Of a DNA stretch of 64,000 bases, positions 1 through 13,200 are shown piece by piece. The DNA is from Sarcocystis neurona. Its lineage: Eukaryota; Apicomplexa; Conoidasida; Eucoccidiorida; Sarcocystidae. Under the pieces are notes generated by a model. It made no database searches, was not told the DNA's origin, and saw nothing but the letters and a program-made list of their open reading frames with translations. Position 1 is the stretch's first letter, and every line of letters begins with the position of its first letter. The stretch covers positions 7,864,629 through 7,928,628 of the forward strand of contig KL647289.1 of assembly GCA_000727475.1 (NCBI GenBank), read 5' to 3'. A program made the position numbers and the translations under genes.

Positions 1-720
1 GCTGCGCCGAGTCGACCGAGCCGCAGGCCAGCCAAAAGACGCACGACCTTAGAAGAAGAAGGAGCGGCAGCAGGACAAGCAGATAGAAGAGTGGCAGGAG
101 TCCCAACAGCAGCAACAGATTGCTGTCCAGCGGTGCCCCTCGCAGCACGCGCAGCAGTTTGTGCGGCTGCTGCTTCTGGGTGTGGGGAGGCTCCTACAAA
201 ATTAAGGCAGCCACTTGCTGCTGCAGTAAGCAAACCCCCTGCAACGTTTGCCGCTGCTAGTGAAGCAGCTGAGCTTTGTGCTGCAGCAGGTGCAGCAGAA
301 GAAAGAAGAGAAACAGTTCTAAGTTCCGGCAGGATTGAAGCAGCTGCAGCAGCAGCAGCGCCAGAGGAAGCAGCTGGGAGGCGCACTTCTACAAGCTCTG
401 CGGCAGCAGCTTTGCCGGCATGCCGTAGAGCTACTGCGCTGCACTCTACAGCAGAGGCCTCCTCTTTAATACCGGCTTTAACCGGTTGGCCACCTGTACT
501 AGCTGCTGCTGCACGCTGCGCTGCAGGGACAGCAGCAGCACCACGAGCTACCTCCGAAACGCGAACGCCAGCAGCAACGAGAAGGGGAAATCTAGGAGCT
601 GCAAGATGTCTGACCGAGGGCTTCTCCTTATATATGCTGCAAGCAGGTGCTGCCACTACGTACCGCTGTAGCTGCTCTCCTGCTGCTGCGCGCCTTGGGC
701 CTTGACAGTAGACATGTAAG
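1..720. repeat. CAG/GCA-rich triplet-repeat tract
   Basis: The stretch is dominated by interrupted CAG, GCA and TGC triplets. Open frames exist on it (for example 91-705 on +), but they read as alanine, glutamine, leucine or cysteine runs according to frame, which is what triplet DNA gives without selection on a protein. Coccidian genes, above all in Eimeria, do carry long homopolymer amino-acid runs, so a real exon could be hidden here. I see no conserved domain and no codon signal to support one. Confidence 0.6.
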
Positions 721-863
721 CATCTCCTGCCCAGACGGACGGGCCGCGCAGCAGCAGCTGTCGGCAGCAGGAACCAGTAGCAAATCCACGTGATGCCAAA
801 CAAACGCAGCAGTGCCCTAAGACCTCCTGACCAGGTGATAAGAGAGACCCTCTGCCCTTGGTG

Positions 864-1079
864 CCACTGCTGCTTCTGCTGCCACTGCTGCTTCTGCTGC
901 CACTGTTGCTTCTGCTGCCACTGCTGCTTCTGCTGCCACTGCTGCTTCTGCTGCCACTGCTGCTTCTGCTGCCACTGTTGCTTCTGCTGCCACTGCTGCT
1001 TCTGCTGCCACTGCTGCTTCTGCTGCCACTGCTGCTTCTGCTGCCACTGCTGCTTCTGCTGCCACTGCTGCTTCTGCTG
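864..1079. repeat. 18-bp minisatellite, 12 copies
   Basis: Twelve head-to-tail copies of an 18-base unit, CCACTGCTGCTTCTGCTG, follow one another without interruption. Copies differ only by occasional CTG to TTG changes. All three forward frames and the reverse frame stay open across the array, giving PLLLLL, HCCFCC or alanine/glutamate-type repeats. The openness is therefore a property of the unit and not evidence of a gene. Degenerate triplet sequence continues to about 1230. Confidence 0.95.
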
Positions 1080-1254
1080 CCACGGTGGCCGTCTCTGGGG
1101 CTGCTGCCGCGGCTTCTGCCGCAACGGTTGCTGCTGGTGGCGTTTCTCGGGCTTTTTTGGCCGCTGCTGCCCCTGGTGCTGCTGCTTCTTCGTCTTCTGC
1201 CGCTGCGCCCGTATCACGGCGAGGCCATCGCCAGCATCCATGGCACCATAAATA

Positions 1255-1380
1255 TTATGTGTATCACATATATTATGTATATATGTGCTGTTATAAATGA
1301 TATATATAATGTATACCCACAGTTTATATATATATGATATATATCATATATAATATGTACTATCTATACTGCATATCAAG
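1255..1380. repeat. TA-rich microsatellite block
   Basis: Dense ATATAT and TATATG runs with short GTATA spacers. Similar blocks recur across the left 13 kb, for example near 2575-2610, 3220-3300, 3550-3680, 5400-5580, 8010-8100, 8290-8350, 8750-8830, 9017-9050, 9340-9420, 12060-12190 and 13090-13130. They are almost absent to the right of 13.2 kb. Confidence 0.85.
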
Positions 1381-1650
1381 TGTATTACTATTGTAACATA
1401 ATGTGTATGGATCATCTATCTCTGCCGCGGAGGTGCTGTCTTATAGGACTAGACAACTCTCCACGTTACTGTTATATATCTTACATGCAACGTACATATA
1501 TAGTTGATATATATGATGTATATAATATGCCACATATAATATATATTACGTCTGTTACATATCTAGTGTATTACTTGTGTAACATACTGTGTATGTGTTA
1601 TGTATCTCTGCCTCAGAGGTGCCGTCTTACAGGCCTAGACAACTCTCTAT
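1372..1650. repeat. Imperfect direct repeat, 186-bp period
   Basis: A segment beginning near 1372 recurs 186 bases later at 1558. Both copies begin with a near-identical AT(C/T)(A/T)AGTGTATTAC motif and end with the same TAGACAACTCT motif (1450 and 1636). Point differences are frequent between the copies, so this is an old duplication. No open frame spans it convincingly. Confidence 0.8.
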
Positions 1651-4600
1651 CATTTGCTGCCAGGCCCCGACGGCGTGGGGCTGGCCTTCCACCTGATGAC
1701 TGTACAGCTTTTTTTGAACCTGCGGCATCTGGTTCTCCTGCGGCTGCAGCAGCTGGCCCTGTAGTGCACGCAGCCTTCTCGGCTGTGTGTTCTGCTGCTC
1801 CTGCCGCCGCCCTCGCTGCTTACAGTCTGACTGCTGTGTCGTTGTTGCCCCCGGCACGTTCCTGCTGCTGCGCTGCTTCTCTTCGAATTTTGTGGGGCAT
1901 TTGTTGTTGCTGCTGTTGCTGCTGTCGCTGCCTTTCCGACAGTTGCAAGGGCTGCTGATACCGCTAACGCTGTCGGCTCTCGCTGCTGCTGCGGCAAACG
2001 GGGCATGCAGTTTGTTCCGGCGCAGTGCCGGACAAGACTCATGCAGGAGAAGCAGCAGCAGCGAGCAGCAGTTGCTGCCGCCCCTCCGCAGCAGCAGGAC
2101 TACTCCACAGGAACGCGTCATAAGTGTGGATACGATCTACCCACATTTATTCGACCCAGAGGAAAGCTGTCGGCGTGTGTAGATGACACACATTTACGGA
2201 TGGAGACCTCTGTGTGTATACGTGTGCGCATGATTGCCGCCGCTTCTGCTGCTGCTGCCGACAACAAGAGAGGGAGCGACGGCGCCACTTTCTGCATGCG
2301 AAGACCTCTCGCCAACGGGACAGCGACGGATGCGTAGCACGTCTTCGCACACTTCAGCAGTTCACGAAAAATTACATACGTATACATCCATATCTATATG
2401 TACAGGTACATCCGTAGAAACATACTGGAATAGTGGAACACAGGTGACTTTTCCCCCTGAACAGCGCCTACATCTGTGCATACATGTTTGTAGTTGTATG
2501 CTACCCGGATACATATATACCTATAGATAGATACGTATACATATGCTTATGGATATACACACATATATACATCGTAAGTAGACGTACGTATCTGTATATA
2601 TATATATATGTATGGTGGGCAGGTGTGAACGATGTACAGGTGTGGATGAAGAGATAGCTGGCCCTGAGTGAGACCGCAAAAGCCAAACATGGCGGCCACG
2701 CAACTTGTATTTGCAGAAGTTCGTATATTTCAGTTATTTCGGTTGGGATGCGTCTCCACAAACGTAGCTGTGGACACACACGGAGGAAGCGGTGTACGTA
2801 CACCACTAATCCAACTTGACGCGCTCCTGCACGGGCAGCTGTGGGCGCGCGTAGACTTCCGGGTAGTGTCTGTACACCTGCAGGGAGTGCGTGTGTGCAG
2901 TGTACGTACAGTCGAGGGTGTGTGCGTGAGAGCGGTCTGCACAGGTGCCTGCAGACAATCGACTGTACGAACGATTTCCAAGGCAGCGGCGAGACCTGCA
3001 GCAACTTTATATGCGAGCGAAGACGCGCTCGACGAAAACGTCTATGAGTCACGCATACACATGCATAAATATTTATATATATGCATGTATATACGTGACT
3101 AAGCAGCATATGTGGATGTATATCTACGATAAGATTACGGTGCATACATACACATAAATATATATGACTAAGCTGTATTCTTTGACACATATATCTACGT
3201 AGACGTCTACAGCGCGAGAACAACTATATATATATATATATACTGATGAGGGTCTACGAAGACATCTACGGCGCACATATATATATATATATATATATTT
3301 ACATAGGTATAGCCTGTATGACTTAGCTGTATAGCTACATATATAGAGAGAGACAGACAGATAGATAGATAGACAGATATAGATACAAATATAGATATCT
3401 GCCCAGACTTACACGTGGCTGCGTGTGCGTGTGTTTATAAGCTGACAACGTTGTGGGTGATTACAGTCCTGCGAACGTAGTTGCATGTGCTACACATGCA
3501 GACAGGCATGTCCAACAACCTTGCAGCTCGGTACATTCTCACATATGTGTATATATATATATATTTTGCCGTGGACAGAGAGGGACGAAGACTCATATAT
3601 AGAGAGCGATATATATATATATATATACACATACATATATATACATATACATATATATATATACAAACATACATGTGTGTCTACATATAAACAGATGGGA
3701 GCGTAAAGATACATAGGTAGGCAGATTCAGACACAAAGACGTAGACGCAGACATGTAGTTATGTGTGGTAGCCGGCATGAGCCGCTACGGGACGGGGGGC
3801 AGAACAGACCACCCCCAGGACCAGGAGTCCCGTTTAACAGCGCTCGTAGGCAGACTCCGCCCACAGCAAGCTGCAGGACGCACCAGGTAGGCCAGCAGCA
3901 GCAGGGGCACGAGCAGGTGATGAAAAGCACCGGGAAACGACGGCAAGAGCAGCTGGACGCAACACCACACACGCACGGAGAGGCAGTTCACAGCGTCAGC
4001 AGGAGACGGAGAGAGGAGCAGCAGCAGTGGCACCAGGAGATGATCGAGTCTTCCAGACCTTGTAGAGAGCAAGTGTAGAGCGGCAGTGTCTCGCAGCATT
4101 TCCTTGTGCGCGCTTGCCCGCCAGGGACGCTGTAAGCGTGTGTGTATTTCGAGTTCATAGCGAGGATCGGGGCGTAAGAGGAAAAGAAGAAGGTGGGCCG
4201 GAGGAAGAGAAAGCAGCGACATCTTCTCTGTTCTCTCCCTTTTATCCAGACACCTCCGACAAGAAGCGTGTCGGCCAGCTGCCTCAGCCGCAGCACCACT
4301 TCAGCAACACAGCAGTTTTTTCAGCAACAACGTGTCTGCGGCAGGAGGCAACGGAGCCCGGCAACGCAGCCGCCGCGTGTTCAGCAGTGAGACCAGAAAA
4401 GCCCACCACCGATGATCCCGAGAAAGTGAGACAAGCAGAAACAGGCGCGCCGCAGCAGCAGCAGCCGTCGGATGTGCAGCAGCGCGTAGGCACGAGCTGC
4501 ACACAACCATTGCTACGGCAGCTTGACTTGGTACAGCTGGAGCAGCGGTGGTGGGTATTCTCTGCATGCGTGAGGCCACGAGGCCTGTTGTTTTTTCCTT

Positions 4601-7211
4601 TTGCCGTCACACAGCGGCAAGACCTGAAGAGAAAAACGAGAAAACAGCCTCAGGCAGCAGCCGCAGCGGTGTTGGTGTCTTGCAGAAAGGCCGTGCTCAT
4701 CGATACACACGTGCGCGCACACCACGCATGCAACTCCGTGCAGCAGCTGCTGCAGCGGAGCCCCGCATGCGCGAGAGGGCGGGCGACTGCTCACAGCAGG
4801 AGAGGAGCAACACAGCACGACCGCCGCTTGCTCTGCTGCTGCACCCACTGCAAAAGAGAACATTTTTGACAAGTTGCTGCGCAAGTTGTCCTCCAACTGT
4901 AGTCCTAAATAGTAGTTCAGCCGCCACTCGTGCCTTTTTCGTGCCTCGTCTACTGCAGCAGCACCACCAGGAACGGCCAGCGTCGTCCGCGGCCCTTACA
5001 CACTCTCACCGCCAGCAGGCAGTGGTTGTTCATCTGCTTTCCTGTCTCGTCCTCTTCCTCCTCAGCAACACTGCAGCGCGTCCGAGTAGCCGCAGCACCG
5101 TCTTCTGCTTGTCCTTTCATGTTAGCAGCACCAGCAGCAAAACGGTCTTGGGCTCTTCCTGCTTCACAGCAGTGGCGCGACGTCTCGCTGCTCTTCTCTG
5201 TAAAACGCAGCAGCCAGCGTTCTGCCAACCTCCGGTTTGCCGAGCAGCAACACAACGTCTCGGCACCACCTGCAACTTCGCAGAGCAGCGGATCTCGCAG
5301 GCTCTGTCCCATGAGTCGGACCTGTGCCCTGCGGATGCTGTATTTCGCCCACCAGCAACAACCCCACAACTACGCAGCCGCCTTCGCAAACCACATATTT
5401 ATACGTACATACATCTATCCCTACTTACACGGTTATACGTTATATACATATATATACATATCTATATGTACATATGTATGTCTCTAGCTGCATATATATA
5501 TATATATATACATACATACATGTATACATACATGTGTAGCTACATGTATATATATATACATGCATGTGTATACACATATATCCGCTGCGGCGCTACTCAG
5601 CGCCAACGGTTGCGTTTTAGTTTGTCCAGCAGCGCCAGCAGCGCCAGTAACGCTCAAAGCCCGTTCCTTAGAAATAGCAGGGCAGCGGGAATCCCAAATC
5701 ACGTGCTTGGCAGACGGAAGCAGCGCGCTGAGGCTGCTCTGCATCTGCTTAACGGCTGTGACCATCCGTCGTTCCTCCTCTTCTGCTGTCTGTTTACAAT
5801 GGGCTTCAGAACCTTCACCTTCCTACCGCAGCTGCGAGTCGCCCGTTTCCCGGGAGGACGTAATAGCAGCCACGTCTGCAGCAGCAACAACAGCACTAAC
5901 AGCAGCAGCAACGGCAGCACAAAGAAGCTCCTTGGTCCCCCCACTCCTCTGCCAACGCGCTTCTCAGCCGCGACTGGTCTGCAGCCGCGCCATCTCTCAC
6001 CTCAGGCAGTTACACCAGCAGCAGCAAAGCGCGCGCTCTACTCTCAGGAAGCAGCAGCGGCAGCAGCAGCAGCGGCCACCGCAGCAGCAAAGCGCGCACT
6101 AACAGCAGCCGCAACACGAGCACTTTACACAGGCGCAGCTGCAGCAACAGCGGCAGCTCTGCAGAGAGCACCACCACCCCGTGTAAAGACAACAGCAGTA
6201 CCAGTGATAGCAGCTGTTCCCCCGGGCCTACGAAGCGCCGCATCTTGCCCTGCGCGTGCCGCAGAGCAAAACACAGCAGCAAGGCCCGCCTGTGCAGCCG
6301 CTCCAGGAGATGCGACTCGCGTCCTGCGGGCGGCAGGCGAAGGCGGGTCTTCAGCAAGTAGGGAAATGTCTGTGAACGGGGACGGACCAGCGGAACGAAA
6401 AAGGAAATTAGCAGCAGCGAGTGAGTGCGACAACTACCTAGCCTCTAAAGTGGCAGCAACAACAGCAGCAGAACCGGCAGCTGCAGCAGAGCCAGCTGCA
6501 GAACGCCCGCTTGCAGATGGAGGCTGTGGAAGAGCACAGAGTAGCAACGCTGCTACAGCTGCCTTCTGCTGCACTTGGTATACTCCCTGGCTGTGTAGTC
6601 GATATCGCCTTGCTGGCAGCAGCAGCTACAGCAGCGGCATGGCTGGATGCTGCTTTCGGGACCTGTCTGCTGCTACTGACCGGAGGTGCCTTTCTGTGTC
6701 TTGCGACAGTGTACGCAGTAAGACGCGCCGCTCTCCTCAGCAGCTGCTGGTAGGTGGCGTGGTTGCTGCGGATTGCGTCGCGGCGGCAGCCACATCAGCA
6801 GCAGCAGCAGTTGAAGCACCCGCGAGGCGGCCGCTTTGCACGCTTGCGGCCCCGACATCGCATCAGCGGCATTTGCAGGTGATGCTTTACCAGCGGGCGT
6901 CGCAGCAGCAGCAACAGCAGCAGCAGGAGCCGCAGCGGCCCTGGCAGCATCTGGAGCGCCAGCAGCACCAGCGAAGAACGTCGAAGCCGTGCTGCGCTGC
7001 GGACGTTGCTGCTACTGGGCAGCATGCATCATTGCCTGCTGCTCTGCCCTGCAGTCGTAGGCACGCAACGAGAAACAGCAAAAGCAGCAGGTCCACCAGA
7101 GCGGCAGCAGCCGCGGGACTGTTCTGCAGACAGCACTTCTCGACGCTGCCGCTGAAGCAGCAGCAGCAGCGGCTTGACAGCTCCCGTGTGCTTCCTTCGT
7201 TTGAGACTTGC
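1651..7211. other. Repeat-rich region with no supportable gene
   Basis: CAG/CTG-rich tracts (about 1680-2110 and 4440-7210) alternate with TA microsatellites and short TGTA-type simple repeats (2300-3700, 5400-5580). The one very long forward frame (4548-7565) translates straight through microsatellite DNA into Tyr/Ile/His runs, so it is not a credible protein over most of its length. Only its last part, from 7212, overlaps a real exon, the first exon of hslV. The promoter and 5' untranslated region of hslV should lie in the right-hand part of this stretch, but I see no defined element. Confidence 0.7.
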
Positions 7212-10200
7212 ATGAAGTCGAGACTACCAGCAGCGCAGTTCCATACGTACGGCGCCTCACACTTCTCTCCTCACTCGCCCTTCAGCGCCCCTCGGCATGC
7301 CACTACCATTCTATGCGTTCGCAAAGGCAGCCAAGTGGTGGGTCTTGTTGCAGTGCCTCTGTCTTCTTCAGCTGCTGCAGTCCTCTTGGAAACTAGCTCC
7401 TCCTGTTGCTGCGGGTGCGCCTTCGTTTCTTTTTGTGGTCCGACGCCTGCTTTGGGGGGACTTTCTGTCCCTGAATGCTGCTGCTGCTTCTGCGTTCTCT
7501 TCATGCAGCTTCCTTCGCGCGGTGTTCGCTCGCCTCTGTGCTGCGCGTGGGGTCCACCTGCGTGAGTACAAGGCGGTATTATGCTGCGGCTGCTGTCCCG
7601 CGTGCCGCCGGTTCGACGCGGCCGGCTGCTGTGCTACGTCGCCTGACCTGGTGGGCTGCTGCTGCAGCCTTGCTGCTGCTGCCGTTGGTCTTTTGCTGCT
7701 GTTTCACCTGGGTCAATGTGGTGCTGCTCTGTTCTTGTGCCTGCTCGCCCACTGCTGCTGCCGTCACTGCTCTGCGGCGCCATCTTCGCCTGCCCCTCTA
7801 CGCCCGGGTTTCTTGTGCGTCCCCCCTGTGCGGCTGCTCTTCCTGCTTTCTGCAGTGGAGAACGCCTCATGGGAATGTGGCTGCTCCTCTGCTGCATGCT
7901 TTTTGTTTCTGCAGTGCATGGCAGGCGATGGGATGGTTTCTCAGGGACAGATGGTAAGGCTGCTAGCGGCTTCTGACCTCGAGGATATCCTCTCATCCGT
8001 ATACATATATGTATGTATAGATGGACATATTTATGTATGTGTGTATGTGTACATATAGGTATATACATATATATACATATATATACCCTTACGTATATAG
8101 AGATGAATACCTGCGCCTAATGTATATTTAGACAGGCCTGTTTACACCTTGTTGTGGGTATGTGCATGCGTGTGTATTTGCGTATACACATAGAGGCAGA
8201 GGAGCGCGTAGTTGGCACTGTTCTGTATCCGAGTGAACGCTCTGGTGCACACGCGGAAGAAGAGCAGAGGCAGCTGCATGGGTATATATCTACCAATACA
8301 TATACATATATATATACATATATATATATATATGTATATGCATATATCCCACGTATACGTATACAGGTGAAGTGGCAAAGGTCGTCCATATCTGCGTGGT
8401 ATGCTGCGTCTTGTGGAGAGGAGTGTGACTGATCTACGGAGATGGCAGCCACATATAGATATAGATGCGTTTATGTACATGCATGCACGTGTAAATCTCC
8501 TTCACATTTGTATATATACGTCAGTGGCTGTCCTCGTATATGGCACCCAAGGACGTAGAACGGATGCGTACCTTCTTGTGGTTTGTATTTTCCCGCTGTC
8601 GCTGGTCACTTATATGGAGAGTTACCTCTGCACCTACCCAGCCGAAGAGGTCGGTTACGTGCAGCAGACAGTTGGTCTGGAGCTTGCCGTTTAACAAGCT
8701 TGAGGTGGCGAACACGTGAACCGATGCGTGTATACTACAAGTATATTCACGTATATATATATATGTGTGTATAGGCTGTATGGAGGTGTATATACGTGTG
8801 TGTCTGTATGTATATGTATGTGTATATGTATGTACACGAGTCTGCAGTAGTGGGCGTGTGCATCAGACATGGAAGGTTGCGCGTCTATCACTGTGTACCC
8901 ACACCCGTCTGTGTGTCTGTGTTGGTACACGTACACATACGCAGGCAACTACAGACGTACACCGTCCGGTATCGTGTGGGTGGTGGTGGATCGAGACGCG
9001 TTTGTATGTTTACCTGCTTCACCACATATATATATATATATATGTAGGCATATGCAGGAACCGGTGGTGTGCGTAGAGCGCGTATGTGTGTAGGCCCATA
9101 GGTGGTTGCACGACTACGGACTTCGACAAAAATACTCACCTTTCTACGTGTGTATACAGATGTGTGGACTTGTGTGCATATGTCTGTAGATATATATATA
9201 TATATGCGTGGACCTATGTACGTACATACTTGCATGTGTATGTACGTGTGTGCGTATCTACACACGCAGATGTATATACGTGTACTTACAACATCCGTGT
9301 GCGTAATTTCAGAAGCATAGGTACGCATACGCATATACGGATATATATATACAGATAGATAGAAAAATAGATATTGATAGGTAGGTAGATAGGTAGATAA
9401 TGATAGTTATTGATTGACAGTGACTGGCACGTAGACAGGCACTGATATAGATAGACAGGTGCCGCTAGGTGGATACTGGTAGAGAGATGCCGGCGGATGC
9501 ATGCAGTTCAGAGATACACGCACACCTGCGCGTCAGCGAACTGGCGCCTGTAAATACATACACATATCTGTATATACGAGTGTCGCATAGGACTGAAGCG
9601 TCCTCTGAATGTTTGCCGGGGGAGAAGGAAGAAAAGAACGACTGCTGCAGAAGTACTTCCACGTGTGGATCAGCTCCAGACGTGCGCAGTCTGCGCGCAG
9701 AACGACTGGTGCACATGCCTTACGAGGTGGTGAGTTAACTGGCCGCGACCTTCTCGGGTACCTGCAGTAGCCGTCTGTCGCGTGGCTACAAGAGGAGGGC
9801 CGACATATGAAGGCTTGCTTGCTGCATATGTGTCTCGCGTTACCCTGACTTTCGCATGCGGTGTTCGAAAGACCGCATGCAACGCCCGCACAGGGGAAGA
9901 CGTGACAGAGCTGCGTGACGCAGCCCGGGGGCTGGCAGAGCAAAGAATGGGAAGACACAAAGCAGCACAAGCCTCGATCCTCTTCTCTGGGGTGCCCTGC
10001 GGAGAGGCACTTTGATCACACAACTGTAGTTATCGCTGAGGGCCAACACGCAACGGCTGGTCTACGTGGCTACTCGACGCGACCCACACACACATGCGCA
10101 CACAACACCTGCGCGCAAGAATCTCCCGTTGGCCGTCTGCGGGTTCGTGTCTAGCGAAAGTGCTTGCCCATTTCCTTGGGCGGAAAAATACACGTGTGTG

Positions 10201-13200
10201 TTTCTGACCTGAATGCTTGACGTGTCCACTGCATGCATATATGTACAAGTGTAGATGTTTACATACTTGGTGCACGTAGGTGTTTTTCTCTGTATGTTGG
10301 ACGCGTCTTCTACATATGTAGATTTATGTTACCACGTTCAGCGATGAAGTCATGCGTAAATACAACGTGAGTGGGCAACCTTGTGTTTGTCTGGGTGTGT
10401 GTGTGTGTGTGTGTGTGTGCTCGCACGCGTGTGAACAGATAGTCAAGCCGAACGCCCGGAAAATTCGACGGCTGCAGGAGGGTGTTGTGTGCGGCTTCGC
10501 AGGCGCCACAGCAGACTGCTTCACTCTCGTAGAAAAGCTGGAGTCGAAACTGGATGAGTACCCGGGTAAGAAGCTTCATGGCCCTCCACTCCCGCGGCCA
10601 CATCTATTCATATTCGTCTGTAAACGTGTGTGTGTTTTTTTTCATATCTAATATGTGTGTACGTGCATACGTGTGTTGCGTTCGGCGCCAGTGTCGTGCA
10701 GAGATTTGCGTCGCGAGTAGCTGACGGGCGGAAGCTGCTATATAAGCCTCTTAGAGCTGTAGCGTCCCTGTGTGCGTTGGCAAGTGCACAAAAGTGCAGC
10801 TTCTCGTCTTCCCCTGCTTCTTGTCTTGTCATCACAGCGCGCGCGGCGACAGGCGTCTACGTCTGTTGGGCCGTGGGTGAACAGAGGTATATGTGGACAC
10901 GACTACGTGTGGGAGGGGGAGAGATAGGGGGCGAGAAAAAGGAAGATAAGGAGGGAGAGGGGCCTGTGCTTATACGTCTGCACTGGCCCGTCATAGAGAA
11001 ATCAGGGGCGTTACTGCAGACGCTTCTTGACGCAGACGCGTGCAGCTTCTGTGAGAGCCGCGTGGGGATGCATTTCTTTACTGTTCACGTTTGGTAAAGG
11101 TGTTTTGCTGGTCGCCTTTTGAGAGGCTTTGTTCAGATGATTTCCCTGTGAAAAGAAGAACACCGCATACTCACGTGCGGTCGCACAGCTACTACACGTT
11201 GCTTTTTGCCGAATTTGTTCGTATTCGCTTCTCTCCGAGGGCGCCTCTAGGCACGCGACCCCGGACAAAACACTCACAGGATGCAGCAACTTACAGCGGA
11301 ATCTTTAGAACGTATTCATATCACAGCGCAGGCACGCCTTGGCCTTTGAGGAAGAGCTGAAGACGGTGCGGGATCGATCAGGACCCAAAGAACGCTTGAT
11401 GGGGCAGCCAGCAATGCCACGCTTACACGCGCACATACATGAACTTCTCTCTCTATATATATATATAGGGACATATCTGTGTGTTTTCCTGTGTGCCCGT
11501 GCCATGATCATATATACGCATGCTTGAACTTCTCTCTCTCCACACGTATATATGTATATATACAGGTGTAGGGACGTATGTGTCTATCTCCTTTTGTGCC
11601 ATTGCCACGGTCACAAATGCGCATACTTGACCTTCTCTGTCTACACACGTATATGAATATGGGCGTATTTGTCTGTTTCGGTGTGCGCCTGTGCTTGGGT
11701 GGAAAGTTTTTGTGTCTCACGTGCACGTTTCTGGGAGGAAACTGTCATGGCGTACGCGTGCGGTTGTCCGACTCTGCAGGACAGCTGCTCCGAGCGTGCG
11801 TCGAGCTGGCAAAGCAGTGGCGCACCGACCGTTACCTGCGGCACTTAGAGGTGCGCTACCCTCCACAGGAATTGCAGCTGTGTGCGCTCGCAGGGAACTG
11901 GTTTTCAGAAACACAAGCATGCTTCGAGGAACACCTTACTTTTCTTCCTCCTTTGTCCATTCAAAGTTGCGTATTTGTGCGAGCGCTTCCACACAACTCA
12001 GTGGTTGTTACACACAGGCGCCTGTGTCAGTTAGCCATTTCTTTAGTGATTTCAGTTGAATATATTGCATGTAAGAAGGAACGAATGTACGAATATATCT
12101 ATGTACATATATATATGTAGGTGTCGTATAAGCACGTGCATAAGTTTATATATCTAAATATATATGAGTATGTAAATGTACGTCTACACGAGTAAAGGTG
12201 CGACTACACATTTGTGAACACCTGTGTACAGATACAGACACAAGTGCTGGAGTTAGTAGAACAAGGAAATTTCGTGGTGCAAGGGGGTCCTGTCGAGCGA
12301 CGTCCGCAGGCGAGGGTGATACTTTCTGCGTGCGGGACGTCTGGTAGAGAAGTCGCGTCCTGCCGTCGGCCAGAGCGAACCTCGCGTCCCGGCGAACTGA
12401 ATGCCTCGCCACTATTTGCAGCCAAGACTGCTGTGCTTCGTGCCCACCAGGTGCATGCTCCGGATAAAGGGATCCTTGTGTTAAGGCACACACATGCGCA
12501 CGTGCGTCTGCCATGCCTGTGTGTCTCTATGTGACACGTCTACGTGTGGGCGGCAGCACACCAGAACGTGTGGCGTATATGCAGTCAAGACATTGCGGTG
12601 TCTGCTTGTGTGCATCTGACGTCTGCAAATGTGCGTGAAGACCCGTAGAAACCCGAAGCAACACATGGAGGTATTTTGCAATGTTATTCTTCAGTCCCAG
12701 CTTCCTTCTGTGCCCGAATGTGTAGAGGCGGAAACACGTGTGCATCTGCGGGTTTTGCGCGTAGGTGCAATAGAGCAGCGTCTTAATTTCTAATGGTTAT
12801 AGACAGGCGGGCGCAAGCCGGTAGCCGGGAGATTCTGTGTACAGTGCCGTGTGACGCAACAAGAGTGGGTCATCGTTTCCCAGGTACTCCAGGGAATAAC
12901 CGAGCTTCGGCGTCAATCAACGCCGACAGCGGAGGTGTCGGTACGGCAGCAAGAGCAGCGCGCAGCTTGAGGGTCTCCCCATCTTTCGCATCACTCTCTG
13001 CATGCATTTGTTTACCCCCTACTCCCGCTACTACTGGGGCCTGTAGTTCTTGTGCAAGAGATACAGCGAGCAGCCAGGCGTGACGACCACATATATATGT
13101 ATATACTTATATATATACATTAGTAGTTATTTATTTGTGTGTGCGGGTATGTCTACTATACCTTTTGTGCATTCATATGCGTAAGAGTACTGATCTGAGG

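Noticed and set aside
790..1337. Overlapping ORFs over the 18-bp array
   Set aside because: Three forward frames and one reverse frame are open at once, which follows from the repeat unit itself and not from coding.
4548..7565. A 1005-codon forward ORF, the second longest in the window
   Set aside because: It reads through TA microsatellites as Tyr/Ile/His/Thr runs and through CAG tracts as Ala/Gln/Ser runs, with no domain. Only 7212-7337 is accepted, as hslV exon 1. The frame may be long just because triplet repeats lack stops.
7297..8058. A 253-codon forward ORF covering hslV exon 2
   Set aside because: Only 7915-7953 of it matches HslV. The rest is Cys/Leu/Ala-rich CTG-repeat sequence lying in introns 1 and 2.
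1..13200. Subtelomeric or telomeric origin of the repeat-rich arm
   Set aside because: No TTTAGGG or CCCTAAA arrays, the telomere type of coccidians, were seen; the repeats are triplets and TA/TG microsatellites.
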